A DNA stretch of 64,000 bases from NCBI GenBank assembly GCA_014529385.2, contig CM043945.1, positions 2,950,312 to 3,014,311 of the forward strand, read 5' to 3'. Made by a program: the position numbers and the translations under genes. This document shows, one piece after another, positions 13,704 to 24,107 of the stretch. The stretch's first letter is position 1. Each line of letters starts with the position of its first letter. This DNA comes from Adiantum capillus-veneris. Its lineage: Eukaryota > Streptophyta > Polypodiopsida > Polypodiales > Pteridaceae. The notes below the pieces were generated by a model that made no database searches, was not told the DNA's origin, and saw only the letters and a program-made list of their open reading frames with translations.

Positions 13704-15674
13704 ATGCCTGTACGACGCTCAACACGAAGAAAGAGAGTTGCGTTCATTGACAATAGGTATCACAATAGTGAAATAATAGAGAGGGTATGATGATGAACAA
13801 CAATGCTCATGGTGAGAAAACTGAAGAAACTCTCAATACTTAGCGCATGCCAAAAGATGACATTCAGAGAACATTGAAAAACGCTCTCAGTCAAATGGTT
13901 ATTGTCACTAAGCCGAAAAAGGGAAAGCCAAAATAAATATTGACACCAACAACAACGAAAGACGCAGACATCAACAATCACATTCTCAAACAAAGCTTAA
14001 TCGAGAAAAACAAACCGATACAATCATAGAGAATAATGCCGACTACAATCAGAGATGGGAGGCAGAAACTGACCATCATGACAAGCACGACATTGGGAGC
14101 AAAAACCAATTCACAATGATCAAACCAGGCGTCGGGAAAGGGAGTCAAATCATCATGTGAAATCCAAACAAGAAGAAAGGTCCAATGATATAAAAAAATA
14201 GAATTTCCCACTTTTAAAGGCAATCGAAGAGATGACCCATACGCTTATATTCAAACGTTTGAGGAGTACACTGATCTCAAGGATATAGATGAAGATAACT
14301 GGGATGAGTATTTTCCACAGACTCTCAAAGACGCTGCATGAAAAAGAAATCCTTCTTGCTAGAATACAAAAAAAACCAAGGGGATGAGGATATTCTCTGT
14401 GAGCTTGATAAAATCAGACAAAGTAAGCTTTCAATTAGGAGGTATGTGGAGAAGATTAAGGAGCTGACCAAACAATTGAACGAGTCACCCTCAAGAGAAG
14501 AATATGCACGCTTGGTTCCTAAGTGGGTTCAAAAGCAAGAAACTTAGGGAACAAGAAGTGCCAACACCTACCAAAAAATTTAATGATTTGGTGCAAACAA
14601 CTCTAAAATTAGAATAGGAAGCAAAGAAGGAGAACAACCGGAGAGGAAAAGCAAACTTCCGCTCCAAGGACTCAAGAGTCGTCAACTAGCTCTAGTTCTT
14701 CAGATGATAATGAGCAAGAAGAAAGGAGCGTGGAGTAAAAAGATTAAGGAATTTTCCAAAAAAATATCTAAGATCTCTAAGACGAGACCTCCAATGGGAA
14801 AAGTACAAACTTGGTGTACAAAATGTAAATCCAAAGAACATCGATCTGATAAATGTTGCAAGTGTAGCTATTGTAACCTGTGGAATAAATGTAAGATTAT
14901 AATTCATCACTTTAAGGAGGGGAAGGATATTGCCATGGTAGCATTGACCAATCCAGAGCAGGAGAAGACATTTGAAAATGTAGAGAATGGAGCCAGAACC
15001 AGTGGGATGGCTGGAAGAGGTAGATGCCATTAATTTTTCTAGACGAGGACAAAGTAGGATTGATTTTTTCAGACGACAATTTGCAATGCAATGTCTAGAC
15101 AATGTAAAAGCTGAAGTGGTCGAAGGAAAAGTGGCAAAGCCAATACCAACGCGTGTGATCACTATAGGAGCATTGACATTGTTATCAAAGAAATACCAAA
15201 TGAGCCGAAAGCAAAGTAAAGAGACTCAAAAGTGGGAAAAAAAAAGGCTACCTAAAGGCTAAGGGAAAGGCCAAGGAAGCGGATGAGTGGTGGGAGCAAT
15301 GGGTACTGGAAGCTTAGATCAGTCAGGATCTGGAATGGATGAGGCCAGAGAGACCAGAGTGCTCAAAAGCTCGATCCAATCGGAGGCTTTTGCCGATAGC
15401 TAGAGAAGTTGAGAGAGAGGAAATCCTCGCATCTGGATTACGTAAGAAGAGTTTTACAAATGTAGCTAGAGAGTTTGATGAGAACCCTGAGGAAAAGTAA
15501 TAAAAAATCAAGGCTGACTTGACTGATGCCGTTTCATTGAAGCCGTTAAAAAGGATATGGGGATAGAAAATGTTCAGAAGGAACAATCTGAATTTCCACT
15601 CAAGGATCGAGCGGCTAGAAGACAGAGAAGGCCAACAGAAGCATGGCATTGTGAGGAGATCTTCCAGAGGGAAG
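13704..15674 (+). mobile_element. Degraded Ty3/gypsy element, 5' (gag) part
   Basis: Fragments of a gag-like polyprotein read along the plus strand with many stops. They include MPVRRSTRRKRVAFIDNRYH at 13704, a capsid-like stretch near 14220-14340 (DDPYAYIQTFEEY and DEDNWDEYFPQ), a coiled lysine-rich part and a Cys/His cluster near 14810-14890 (WCTKCKSKEHRSDKCCKC). The element is cut at 15674 by the copia insertion and resumes at 20813, where the frame LPEGS|LFNSESSSRNAQ continues across the joined ends. Its own 5' LTR is not recognisable. It is the older host of a nested insertion and is dead. Confidence 0.7.
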
Positions 15675-15903
15675 TGTTACCATATACATGTGGTAGTGAT
15701 GTGTGTGAACACACTTAAGACCGCCGAGGCATTTTTTCCCTCACTAGGAGGTTTTCCCCCCCATGCATCGTATATACGCCCATCACGCTAGTGCTAACTT
15801 ATCTTTCCATTGCACACTAAGTAGTATACTCTCTATTGTGTTCCTTGAGCTTCCTTCATCCTCTCCAAGTTGTGTATGTGTTCTTGCAACCCTAATTCCA
15901 ACG
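15675..15903 (+). repeat. 5' LTR of the plus-strand copia element
   Basis: Begins TGTTACCATATACATGTGGT and ends CCCTAATTCCAACG, where the paired LTR ends in CA. It is 229 bp, the same length as the partner at 20445, and is followed one base later by the primer binding site. Confidence 0.9.
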
Positions 15904-15904
15904 A

Positions 15905-15917
15905 TTGGTATCAGAGC
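15905..15917 (+). promoter_or_regulatory. Primer binding site for initiator-Met tRNA
   Basis: TTGGTATCAGAGC, the classic plant copia primer site complementary to the 3' end of initiator methionine tRNA, just inside the 5' LTR. Confidence 0.9.
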
Positions 15918-16196
15918 ACGTTGCATCCTCCCAGGCTTAGTAGCCAATAGCTCCAGCACAAGCCTGCTCACTTTCTCCATTTTTTTTGAGCTTTGGTGAG
16001 CATTAGTAGGTCAGTGGACTCATTTCGGCCTCCGTGTCCACTACAGATAGTATTGCACATGCTATTTCGTCATTTTGTGCAAAATTTTTGTCGATGCCGT
16101 TTTCTGCATAACATGTCCCTTACAATATAGCACGCGTTTTTTCCGCTTCGTTTCTCCTCTTTTCGAGCAGTTTTCACATCAATTGCAACATTTTCT

Positions 16197-19100
16197 ATGG
16201 CAGACAACAACACAAACATGTTTAAGATGTTTGCTGTTGAGGATAGATTGGATGGGGACAATTACCCTATGTGGGCTTATATGATGCACCATGTTCTTGT
16301 GTCAAAGGGAATTTGGAATATCGTGCAAGGCGTTGATATACGTCCTAGTTATGAGGATGTTGGCGATGTTGAGGATGTTGAGCTTTTGGTGGTAGGATTG
16401 TTGTTGCCAGAGCTGTTTTGCATATGGTTGAGCAAGCTCATTGGGACATAAAAGATGCGCAGGCTCATGATTTTATTGGGTTGTCTATGAAGCACAATAT
16501 TACTCCTCATATTCATTCAACAAAATCTACAAAGAAGGCTTGGGATATTCTTGTTGGTCTTTATGCAAGTCTCAATGAGGCTAAAATTGCATGCATAAAG
16601 AGCTGGAGTCGAAGATTATGCATGAGGATGATGAGATGGACACTTCTTTCCTTGATGGTGTCAAGGATACAAATGAGCAACTCATTTCAAGCGGTCATTT
16701 TTTACAGTTCCCTTGTGCAGACTATTCTTGATGCTTTGCCAAATTTGTACCAGCCTTTGGCTAGTACTTGGAGACTAATGGCCCAAGGAAATCTAGAAGT
16801 TGTCAATTTTGATGCATTATGCACATTGCTGTTGCAAGAGTCACTTTCAAAAAAAAAAGGCTAAACAGTATGCGGTTGAACATGCTTTTATTGCTGCTCA
16901 AACAAAAGGTGGTAGCAGTAATGTAACCACTTCTCATGGTTCTTCGGTGAGTCACTTTCAAAAAAAAAAGGCTAAACAGTATGCGGTTGAGCATGCTTTT
17001 ATTGCTGCTCAAACAAAAGGTGGTAGCAGTAATGTAACCACTTCTCATGGTTCTTCGGTGAGTGGAAAATCTTCTATTCCTAAGGCTTCTACTGGCAGCA
17101 CTCCGAGAATTCTGGTGATAAGGGAAAAAAGAAGACGATTTCCATTATTTTGTAAATCTGATGATCACTTGATCAAGCAATGTCCAAAACTGAAGCCAAA
17201 GGAGGCTAAGAAGAAAGAGGCTAGATCAACTACAGGGTCCAATACAAGTGCAACTATTGTAGAGTCTTCTGTGAAAGAAGATTGTGATGCCAATGTAGAT
17301 GCAGAGTGGGCTTTAGTGCAAAGAGTACTTATGATCCTGCTATCCATGATGCATGCATGTCAATTGCTGCAGATTCATGACGGTGGTGCTACAAAGAGCA
17401 TTACCTCACATCGTAATTTGTTTACCTCTCTTGAGTCTGTCCCTCATGACAATATTGTCACTTGTGCCAACAATGCCTCTTATCCGGGTCAAAGAGTTGG
17501 AAAGATTGTTCTTACTACTGCAAATGGCAGTTCTTTCACACTTCTTGATGCATTGTATGTACTTGAGATCAAGAAGAACCTTTTGTTTGTATCTGCACTT
17601 GCTAGATTTAGACTTGTAGTCAAATTTGTGGATGACAGATATACAATACATGATCTCGGTTTCGGTGATGAAATTGTTGCATCTGGAATTTTATGCCATG
17701 GGTTGTATAAGCTCACTTTGTATGAGAAGTGTGGGTAGAATTTTGCAAATGCAATTTTTGCTTCTAAGGCTATTTCAAATGCAAAACTTTGGCATGCATG
17801 TTTTGGGCGCTGCGTTTGCAAAAATCTGATATGGTTGCTTCTTTGCCGCCTCTTGAAACACTTGTCAAACATGTTTATGAAGACTGTATTTTGGGTAAGA
17901 TGAAGTGTTCAAAGTTTCCAAAGGATGGTTTAATTAGGGCCACATGTAGGTTGCAGGTTGTGCATAGTGATGTTTGTGGGCCCATGCAAACTCCTTCCTC
18001 GGGCAATTATCTTTACTTCATGAATTTCATTGATGATTACTTCAGGTATGCATGGGTGTCTATGTCTATGTGCTTCAAGAAATTTTTGGTTATGGTAGAA
18101 AATGTCTCGAAATGTACTATGGGCACCCTCTGTTTTGATTGAGGGGGGGAGTATATGTCTCATGAATTTAATGCATTTCTGGCTAGTCGTGGGATAAAAC
18201 ACCAATGTATAATGGCGTATTCATCGTAGCAAAATGGTGCTACTGAGAGGAAAAACAGGTCACTTACGGAAATGGCACCATGTATGGTCAAAAGTCAAGC
18301 TTTGCTGCATTCATTTTGTCTTGAAGCCATCATGTGTTCCACTTATGTACTTAGCAAGTGTCCTACAAAAGATTTATAGTCTATGACTTCTTATGAAGCA
18401 TGGCATGATAGAAAGCCTTCTATTGAGCAGATGCATGTTTTTGGTTGTTTGGCTTATGCTTTGGTGCCACAAACACAATGCATAAAATTGGATGATAAGG
18501 CAGTCAAATGTATTTTTGTTGGTTATAGTGCTGAAAGCAAAGGTTATAGGTTGTATCATCCGTAAACAAAGCATATCTTGGTCTCACGAGATGTTGTGTT
18601 TATGGAAGATTCTGTTCAGCCCTTGCTATCATGTACTAGAGACAGTAATGTAAAATCATAGGACCTTTATGACACTTTGTTGCCTCTTTTTAGTGGTGGA
18701 AGTTTGAATGTAAATTCCAATGAGGCAAATGTACAGCCTATGGGGGTATCTGAAAATGTTATAGATCAGCCTATTACTGATGCAAATGTACATGATGTAC
18801 TTGATGAGGAAAACATTGATAATGAGCAGGCTAGAGATATGCAAAAATGGATGGTGCATACTTTGTGTGACAGTAAGTTGGATGCACCTTTGTCTAGTCG
18901 TACTCGTTCATGTTCTCGTCATGCATCTTATGAATCAGATTGTTATGCTTTGGTTGTGTCTAGCTTATGTGATGTTGAGGAACCTCTATCTTCTGATGAA
19001 GCACAAAATTCAAAAAATTGGATGGCTACCATGCAATCTGAATATGATGCACTTATAAAAAATGGCACATGGACTTTACGTGATTTTCCTCCTGGAAAAA

Positions 19101-20345
19101 TGACCATTGGTACGAAGTGGGTTTAGAAGTTGAAACGCAAACCAGATGGCGAGATTGATCGCTATAAGGCTCGACTTGTTGCAAAGGGTTATGCACAACA
19201 AAAAGGCATAGATTATGAAGATACTTTTTCTCCCACTTATCGTATGACTACTGTTCATTTTCTATGTGCATTGGTAGCTCATTTTGGTTGGGATGTACAT
19301 TGGTTAGACATTGTTACTGCTTTCATGAATGGTGTCACATTTGAGAAAGTTTATGTAACGCACCCTCACGATTTTGTCATTAAAGTGCAAGAAGATAAAG
19401 TGTGTAAGTGTAAGAAAGCTTTGTATGGGTTGAAGAAATCTCCTCATGCTTGGTATGAGAAGACTGACACTCATTTGGTCAAACGAGGCTTTCATAATAG
19501 TCCAACAAAAAGCACATTGTATGTAAAGCGTGAGGGTGATGTACTTCTCGCTGTCGTTCTCTATGTGGATGATTTGTTGATCACTAGACCAAATGAGAGA
19601 CATATTTCTAAATTTAAGCCTGATTCAAATGTTACTTTCAAGATGAAAGATCTGGTGATGTTGCATCATTACTTGGGTATACAACTTAAGCAGTGTGATG
19701 GTGGTATAGCCTTGTGTCAGACAAGCTACACAGAGACATTGCTACGTAAGTTTGGACTTGAGGATTGCAAACCTATTGCCACCCCCATGAAAACAAGTTT
19801 GTTGAGTCTTCATTATGTTGGTGATCTTGTGAATGTCACTCTTTACCAAACTGCTATTCGATGCCTCATTTATGTATGCAATACGAGGCTAAATATTCAA
19901 TTTGCAGTCTCATAGGTCAACAAATTCATGCATAGCTCACATGCTTTTTTGGACTCAGATTGGGTTGGTTGTTTTGACACACGAGTGTCCACAAGTGGTT
20001 TTTGTTTCATGCTCAGCAGTTCATGTATCTCATGGTTGAGTAAGAAGAACCTATTGTGGCAACTTTCAATTGTGAGACTGAGTACATCCAAATATTCATA
20101 GCTACAATCGAGTGTGTATGGCTCAGATGCCTTATGGATGATTTGGGTGTTGGACAAGACACTTCCAACACTATCTTCACTGACAGTCAAAGCACATTGG
20201 CCATTGCAAGGAACCCAATTTTTTATGCTCGTACAAAGCACATTGAGGTGCATTACCACTATGTCAGGGAGATGCTCTCAGCAGGAGAGATCAGCTTGGC
20301 TTATGTGCCAACATAGGACAACCTTGCATATATTTTCACAAAGGC
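16197..20345 (+). pseudogene. Copia gag-pol polyprotein, broken
   Basis: Starts at ATG 16197 (MADNNTNMFKMFAVEDRLDG), a UBN2-type gag. Frameshifts occur in 16420-16860. The zinc-knuckle remnant (FCKSDDHLIKQC) near 17150 has lost ligands. The protease DSGA motif is DGGATKSIT (near 17380). Integrase pieces run about 17740-18560 (VHSDVCGPMQTPSSGNYLYF and YEAWHDRKPSIEQMHVFGCL). Reverse transcriptase at about 19050-19915 keeps YVDDLLI at about 19562. RNase H follows near 20056-20340 (FTDSQSTLAIARNP). Stops include TAG 19125 before the RT core, TAG just after 19910, and a TAG near 20314. It is related to the minus-strand copia at 24-27 kb. Confidence 0.9.
16841..17062 (+). repeat. 111-bp in-frame tandem duplication inside copia gag
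   Basis: TCACTTTCAAAAAAAAAAGG at 16841 repeats at 16952. The 111-bp period equals 37 codons, so both copies (HFQKKKAKQYAVEHAFIAA) stay in one frame. The copies are almost identical, so the duplication is much younger than the LTR divergence. Confidence 0.9.
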
Positions 20346-20434
20346 TTACTCCCCTTTGTGGACTGATCATGTCCTCACAAGGCATGGCACTTCCCTATAC
20401 TCTATGTGCCAGATCTCGTTCACCGCATCACTCC

Positions 20435-20673
20435 CAGGGGGATTTGTTACCATATACATGTGTTAGTGATGTGTGTGAGCACACTTAGGACCATCGGGCC
20501 ATTTTTCCCTTCACTAAGAGGTTTTTTCACCTGTGCATTGTATATACTCCCATCACTATAGGACTAACTTATCTTTCCATTGCACACTAAGTAATATACT
20601 CTCTATTGTGTGCCTTGATCTTCTTTTGTCTTCTCCAAGTTGTGTGTGCTTTCCTGCAACCCTAATTCCAACA
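20435..20673 (+). repeat. Polypurine tract and 3' LTR of the copia element
   Basis: The purine tract AGGGGGAT lies just before the LTR, which begins TGTTACCATATACATGTGTT at 20445 and ends CCCTAATTCCAACA at 20673 (229 bp). Confidence 0.88.
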
Positions 20674-20684
20674 AGAAGGTTGTT

Positions 20685-20807
20685 CCATTGCACACTAAGT
20701 AATATACTCTCTATTGCACACTAAGTAATATACTCTCTATTGTGTGCCTTGATCTTCCTTCGTCTTCTCCAAGCTGTGTGTGCTTTCCTGCAACCCTAAT
20801 TCCAACA
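20685..20807 (+). repeat. Truncated extra LTR copy with internal duplication
   Basis: After AGAAGGTTG, the last half of the LTR appears again (TTCCATTGCACACTAAGTAA to CCAACA at 20807), followed by AGAAG. Within it a block of about 30 bp (CACACTAAGTAATATACTCT) is doubled. This points to unequal exchange or a strand slip at the 3' end. Confidence 0.85.
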
Positions 20808-20812
20808 AGAAG

Positions 20813-22900
20813 TTTGTTCAATTCAGAAAGTAGTTCTAGGAATGCACAAGACAAGATTTATGTCAAAGTATGCGAAAGGATCCAGAAGCTGACTATTGAA
20901 CTACATGACATAAGAAGGACATTACTTGAGGCTACTAAGTTCATAAGGAAGTAGAGAAAAAAGGAATCTGAAGTGATGGCAACATGCATGGTCTGATATT
21001 AAGGATGAAAAAATATTGGTCATTCAGATTGACTACAAGGTGAGAAAAAAGTAGGATCCACTATTAAGAGTCATTCTGAATGGGGGTGTTGGACTGAACT
21101 TACTATGTGCACATCAGACAAAAATTGAGAATCACTAAAATAAAACCTGCATCTATTAAAATAAGGATGATAGATCAAGGGAAAGTACAGGCTACTGGCT
21201 TAGCTGAAAATTTGCAGATCAAGGTAGTTGAGAAGTTTAAAACCAGCCTTTTGTAGGGTGCTTACAACATGTTGTTGGGTAGACCTTGGCTCAAAAATGC
21301 AAGGGCCATACATGACTAAGCTCGCCAAACACTCACCATACAAGGACCACGATCCATGTCACGAAAAACAACACCAAAAGTTGGAAAATAGCTATTCAAC
21401 CAGAGAAAGTATGTTGGAAATATGGAACCAAAAATATAGAAGAATACTAGCCTCAATGAATATCTTCCTGATGGCATAAATCCATCTAAACGTGGCACTC
21501 TGCTAGATCAGAAGAAGGCACACAAATAGTGAGAGCAATACACAAACAACTTCATTAGATCAAATCAACGGGAGAGACCAGTTAGTCCAGACGACAAAGA
21601 TTCAATTGAGAGAAAGGATTAGCTACTTGGGGAAACATTAGATTGGAACTCAATAAGTAGAAACAAATCAAATAGAGCTAATACAGAGTTCAAGAATCAG
21701 AGTACAAGAATACCACATGGTACAAGTAAAGCATATCTAAAGGAAATAGTCTACAAGCAGTTCAAATACACTTGATGTTGAATATTCAAATGGAATTTGA
21801 ACTGAGAAAGAAGTTGAATCCTTGACCATAATAAAAGGGGTGAGACGTCGAACTAGTTATTACCAGATGGAAGGATGGAATCTAGGCTCGGAGTGAGATC
21901 CTAAGGTCATAAAGATCAATAAACATCCAAAGATAGAAATTAAAGAGAAGGCTAGGCAATTGTTCCAAAAATATTGAGATGTTTTTGATTGGGAGCATAT
22001 GGATCTGAAGGGTGTTGATGCAAAAGCATGCCAACATCGGATACCACTGAAACCAGATGCTCAACGAATTCGACTATAGTGATACGGAATGAACCCAAAC
22101 TATGCAAAGAAGGTCAAAAGAGAAGTGAGGTCCTTCTAAATATGCGTTTCATCACAAAAGTTACCAGTATTGACCGTTTGTTCCAAATTGTGGTAGTTTC
22201 AAATAAGAATAGGAAACTCACGACATGTGTTGATTATAGGAAACCGAACACTCAAAAAATTAAAGACCCATTTTTGCTTCCCTTTACAGACATGATGTTG
22301 GATAAGGTAGATGAACTTGAGATGTACAACTTTTTGGATGCGTACAATGGGTATAATCAACTGAAGATAGCATTAGAAGATTGAGTGAAAACAATGCTCG
22401 TTACTAAATGGGGAGCTTTCATGTATCTTGTGATGCTATTTGGTCTATGTAATGCTCCAACAACCTTTCAATGATGTATGATGGAGATCTTCAGTGAGTT
22501 CTTACACAAGTTTCTAGCAATTTTTGTGGACTACTTCACAATCTTCTCGTCTAAAGACATGCATCTCCTATTTTTGGAGATGGTTTTTGAAAGATGTAGA
22601 GTGTTTATTCTTCTTGGAAATAACATCTATCATGTTTATGAAAAGTGTTTGACAAGGAACTAGCCAACAAAGCCAATACAATGCCACAATTTAGAAAGAT
22701 GTCTGAAGTCCTATTTGAAGCTCAGATCAAAACTAATTAGCCAAACCTAGTTGGGAGTATCCGGAGTGTATCCATCTATCACAACCTGGCATGGCAAGAC
22801 TGACAAAGGGCAAACATACATTTTATGATCCAGACACAAAGACTTGGTATGTCCTAACACCTTATGAGGTGGAGATGTTAACAGATTAGAGGGAGCAATT
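20813..22900 (+). mobile_element. Degraded Ty3/gypsy element, protease-RT part
   Basis: Continuation of the gypsy element interrupted at 15674. NMLLGRPWLKNARAIHD near 21265 is the hallmark after the gypsy protease. RT pieces at about 22150-22580 include CVDYRKPNTQKIKDPF, MYNFLDAYNGYNQLKIALED and WGAFMYLVMLFGLCNAPTTF. The catalytic FVDD is FVDY (near 22521), so the enzyme is dead even apart from stops. A late piece near 22820 reads FYDPDTKTWYVLTPYEVEML, which I do not recognise. Integrase is not visible. Confidence 0.8.
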
Positions 22901-23808
22901 GGAGCAAGAATCCATTTATTGAATCATCTAGATAGAAAATGCAACCTCCAGCACTCCTTAGCAACAAGCTGTAAAAGTGATCTAGCTCATTCCAAGGAGA
23001 TTTGTTGCTCGTCCTCAAGCCACTATAAGAGGTGAGTCCACTTCTCTTGGTGGTTCTGGTTTAGACCTACTAGGTAGGCTTTGGCATTTTTTTATACGGT
23101 TGATGTTGTTGTTGCACTTGTGAGTTTTCCATGAAGAAGTCCAATAAGAAGAAAGTTGAAGAAATGTTGTCTAAGTCTCAAGTGGATGAGTAGTTTTTTT
23201 ATGAAAACATTCTTTACCCTCAAATATTGATTGCTACTCTGTGGTCTTGAGTTTGTGGCTCTTTGTCAGAAAGTTTATGATCTTTTATTGTTTTATTATG
23301 AGTATTTTCTTCCTTAGAACTAGGGAGGGAATGGTACTTTGACCCTTGCAAATCCTTGTTGTTGTTTTCCTAAACAATGTTCTCATTCTAAGTTCTCTTT
23401 ATGAGGATACCAACTCTAGTTTTGCTTCCCATATTGAGAAGGCTTTGGTTTACTGCCCTAGTTGTGAAGTTAGCTCATATTGTTACTTCTTCTTTTAGAG
23501 ACTTCTATTGAGAAAAAGTTTTTTTGGTTAATAGTGATTGCGTGAATGAATATTTTTTCATATTGAAGCACAAAATGCTTGTCTAAAACTAAGCCTTTGT
23601 AATGGAGTATTGGATTGGGGAAGGAATTGCCTACCACTATCTTGCACGATATTGCCATGTAAAACTCTCTCTAATACAATTCTTTGTTTATTATAAACTC
23701 TTATTGTTAACTATGTATGATCATGAAGTTATTCTATTGTAAATGGTTTTCTTAACGTGGATAGGAATTCTTTGAGTAGAGATAAACCCCTTATTGTTAA
23801 CTATATAT
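22901..23808. other. AT-rich DNA, possibly tail of the gypsy remnant
   Basis: No coding frame. TTATTGTTAACTATGTAT near 23700 and TTATTGTTAACTATATAT near 23793 are near-copies about 90 bp apart. I cannot define LTR ends. Confidence 0.35.
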
Positions 23809-24041
23809 TTTGGAATTAGGGTCGCAAGGAAACACACACAACTTGGAGAAGATAAAGAAGCTCACACAATAGTGAATATATTTCTTAGTGCACAATGGAA
23901 AGATAACCTTTAGCCCTATAATGATGGGCAATATATACAATGCACGGGAAAAAAACCTCCTACTGAGGGAAAAAATGGCCCGAAAATCCTAAGTGTGTTC
24001 ACACACATCACTGCCACATATATGGTAACAAATCCCCCTTG
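23809..24041 (-). repeat. 3' LTR and purine tract of the reverse copia
   Basis: Read on the minus strand it begins TGTTACCATATATGTGGCAG at 24030 and ends near 23809 in CCCTAATTCCAAA, close to the copia LTR above. The purine tract AAGGGGGATT occupies 24031-24040. Confidence 0.85.
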
Positions 24042-24107
24042 AGAGTGATGCAGTGAATGAGAGCTGGCACCTAGTGTACAAGGAAGTGCCATGCCTTGAG
24101 GACATGA

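Larger units (their letters stand above)
15675..20807 (+). mobile_element. Complete but old Ty1/copia LTR retrotransposon
   Basis: The element runs 5' LTR, tRNA-iMet primer site, gag, protease, integrase, reverse transcriptase, RNase H, purine tract, 3' LTR: the copia order with integrase before RT. The 5-bp flanks are GGAAG (15670-15674) and AGAAG after the 3' end, a target duplication with one mismatch. The two LTRs differ at about 30 of 229 positions by eye, so the insertion is old. It sits inside a gypsy gag region whose frame resumes at 20813. All coding parts contain stops or shifts, so the element is not autonomous now. Confidence 0.9.
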
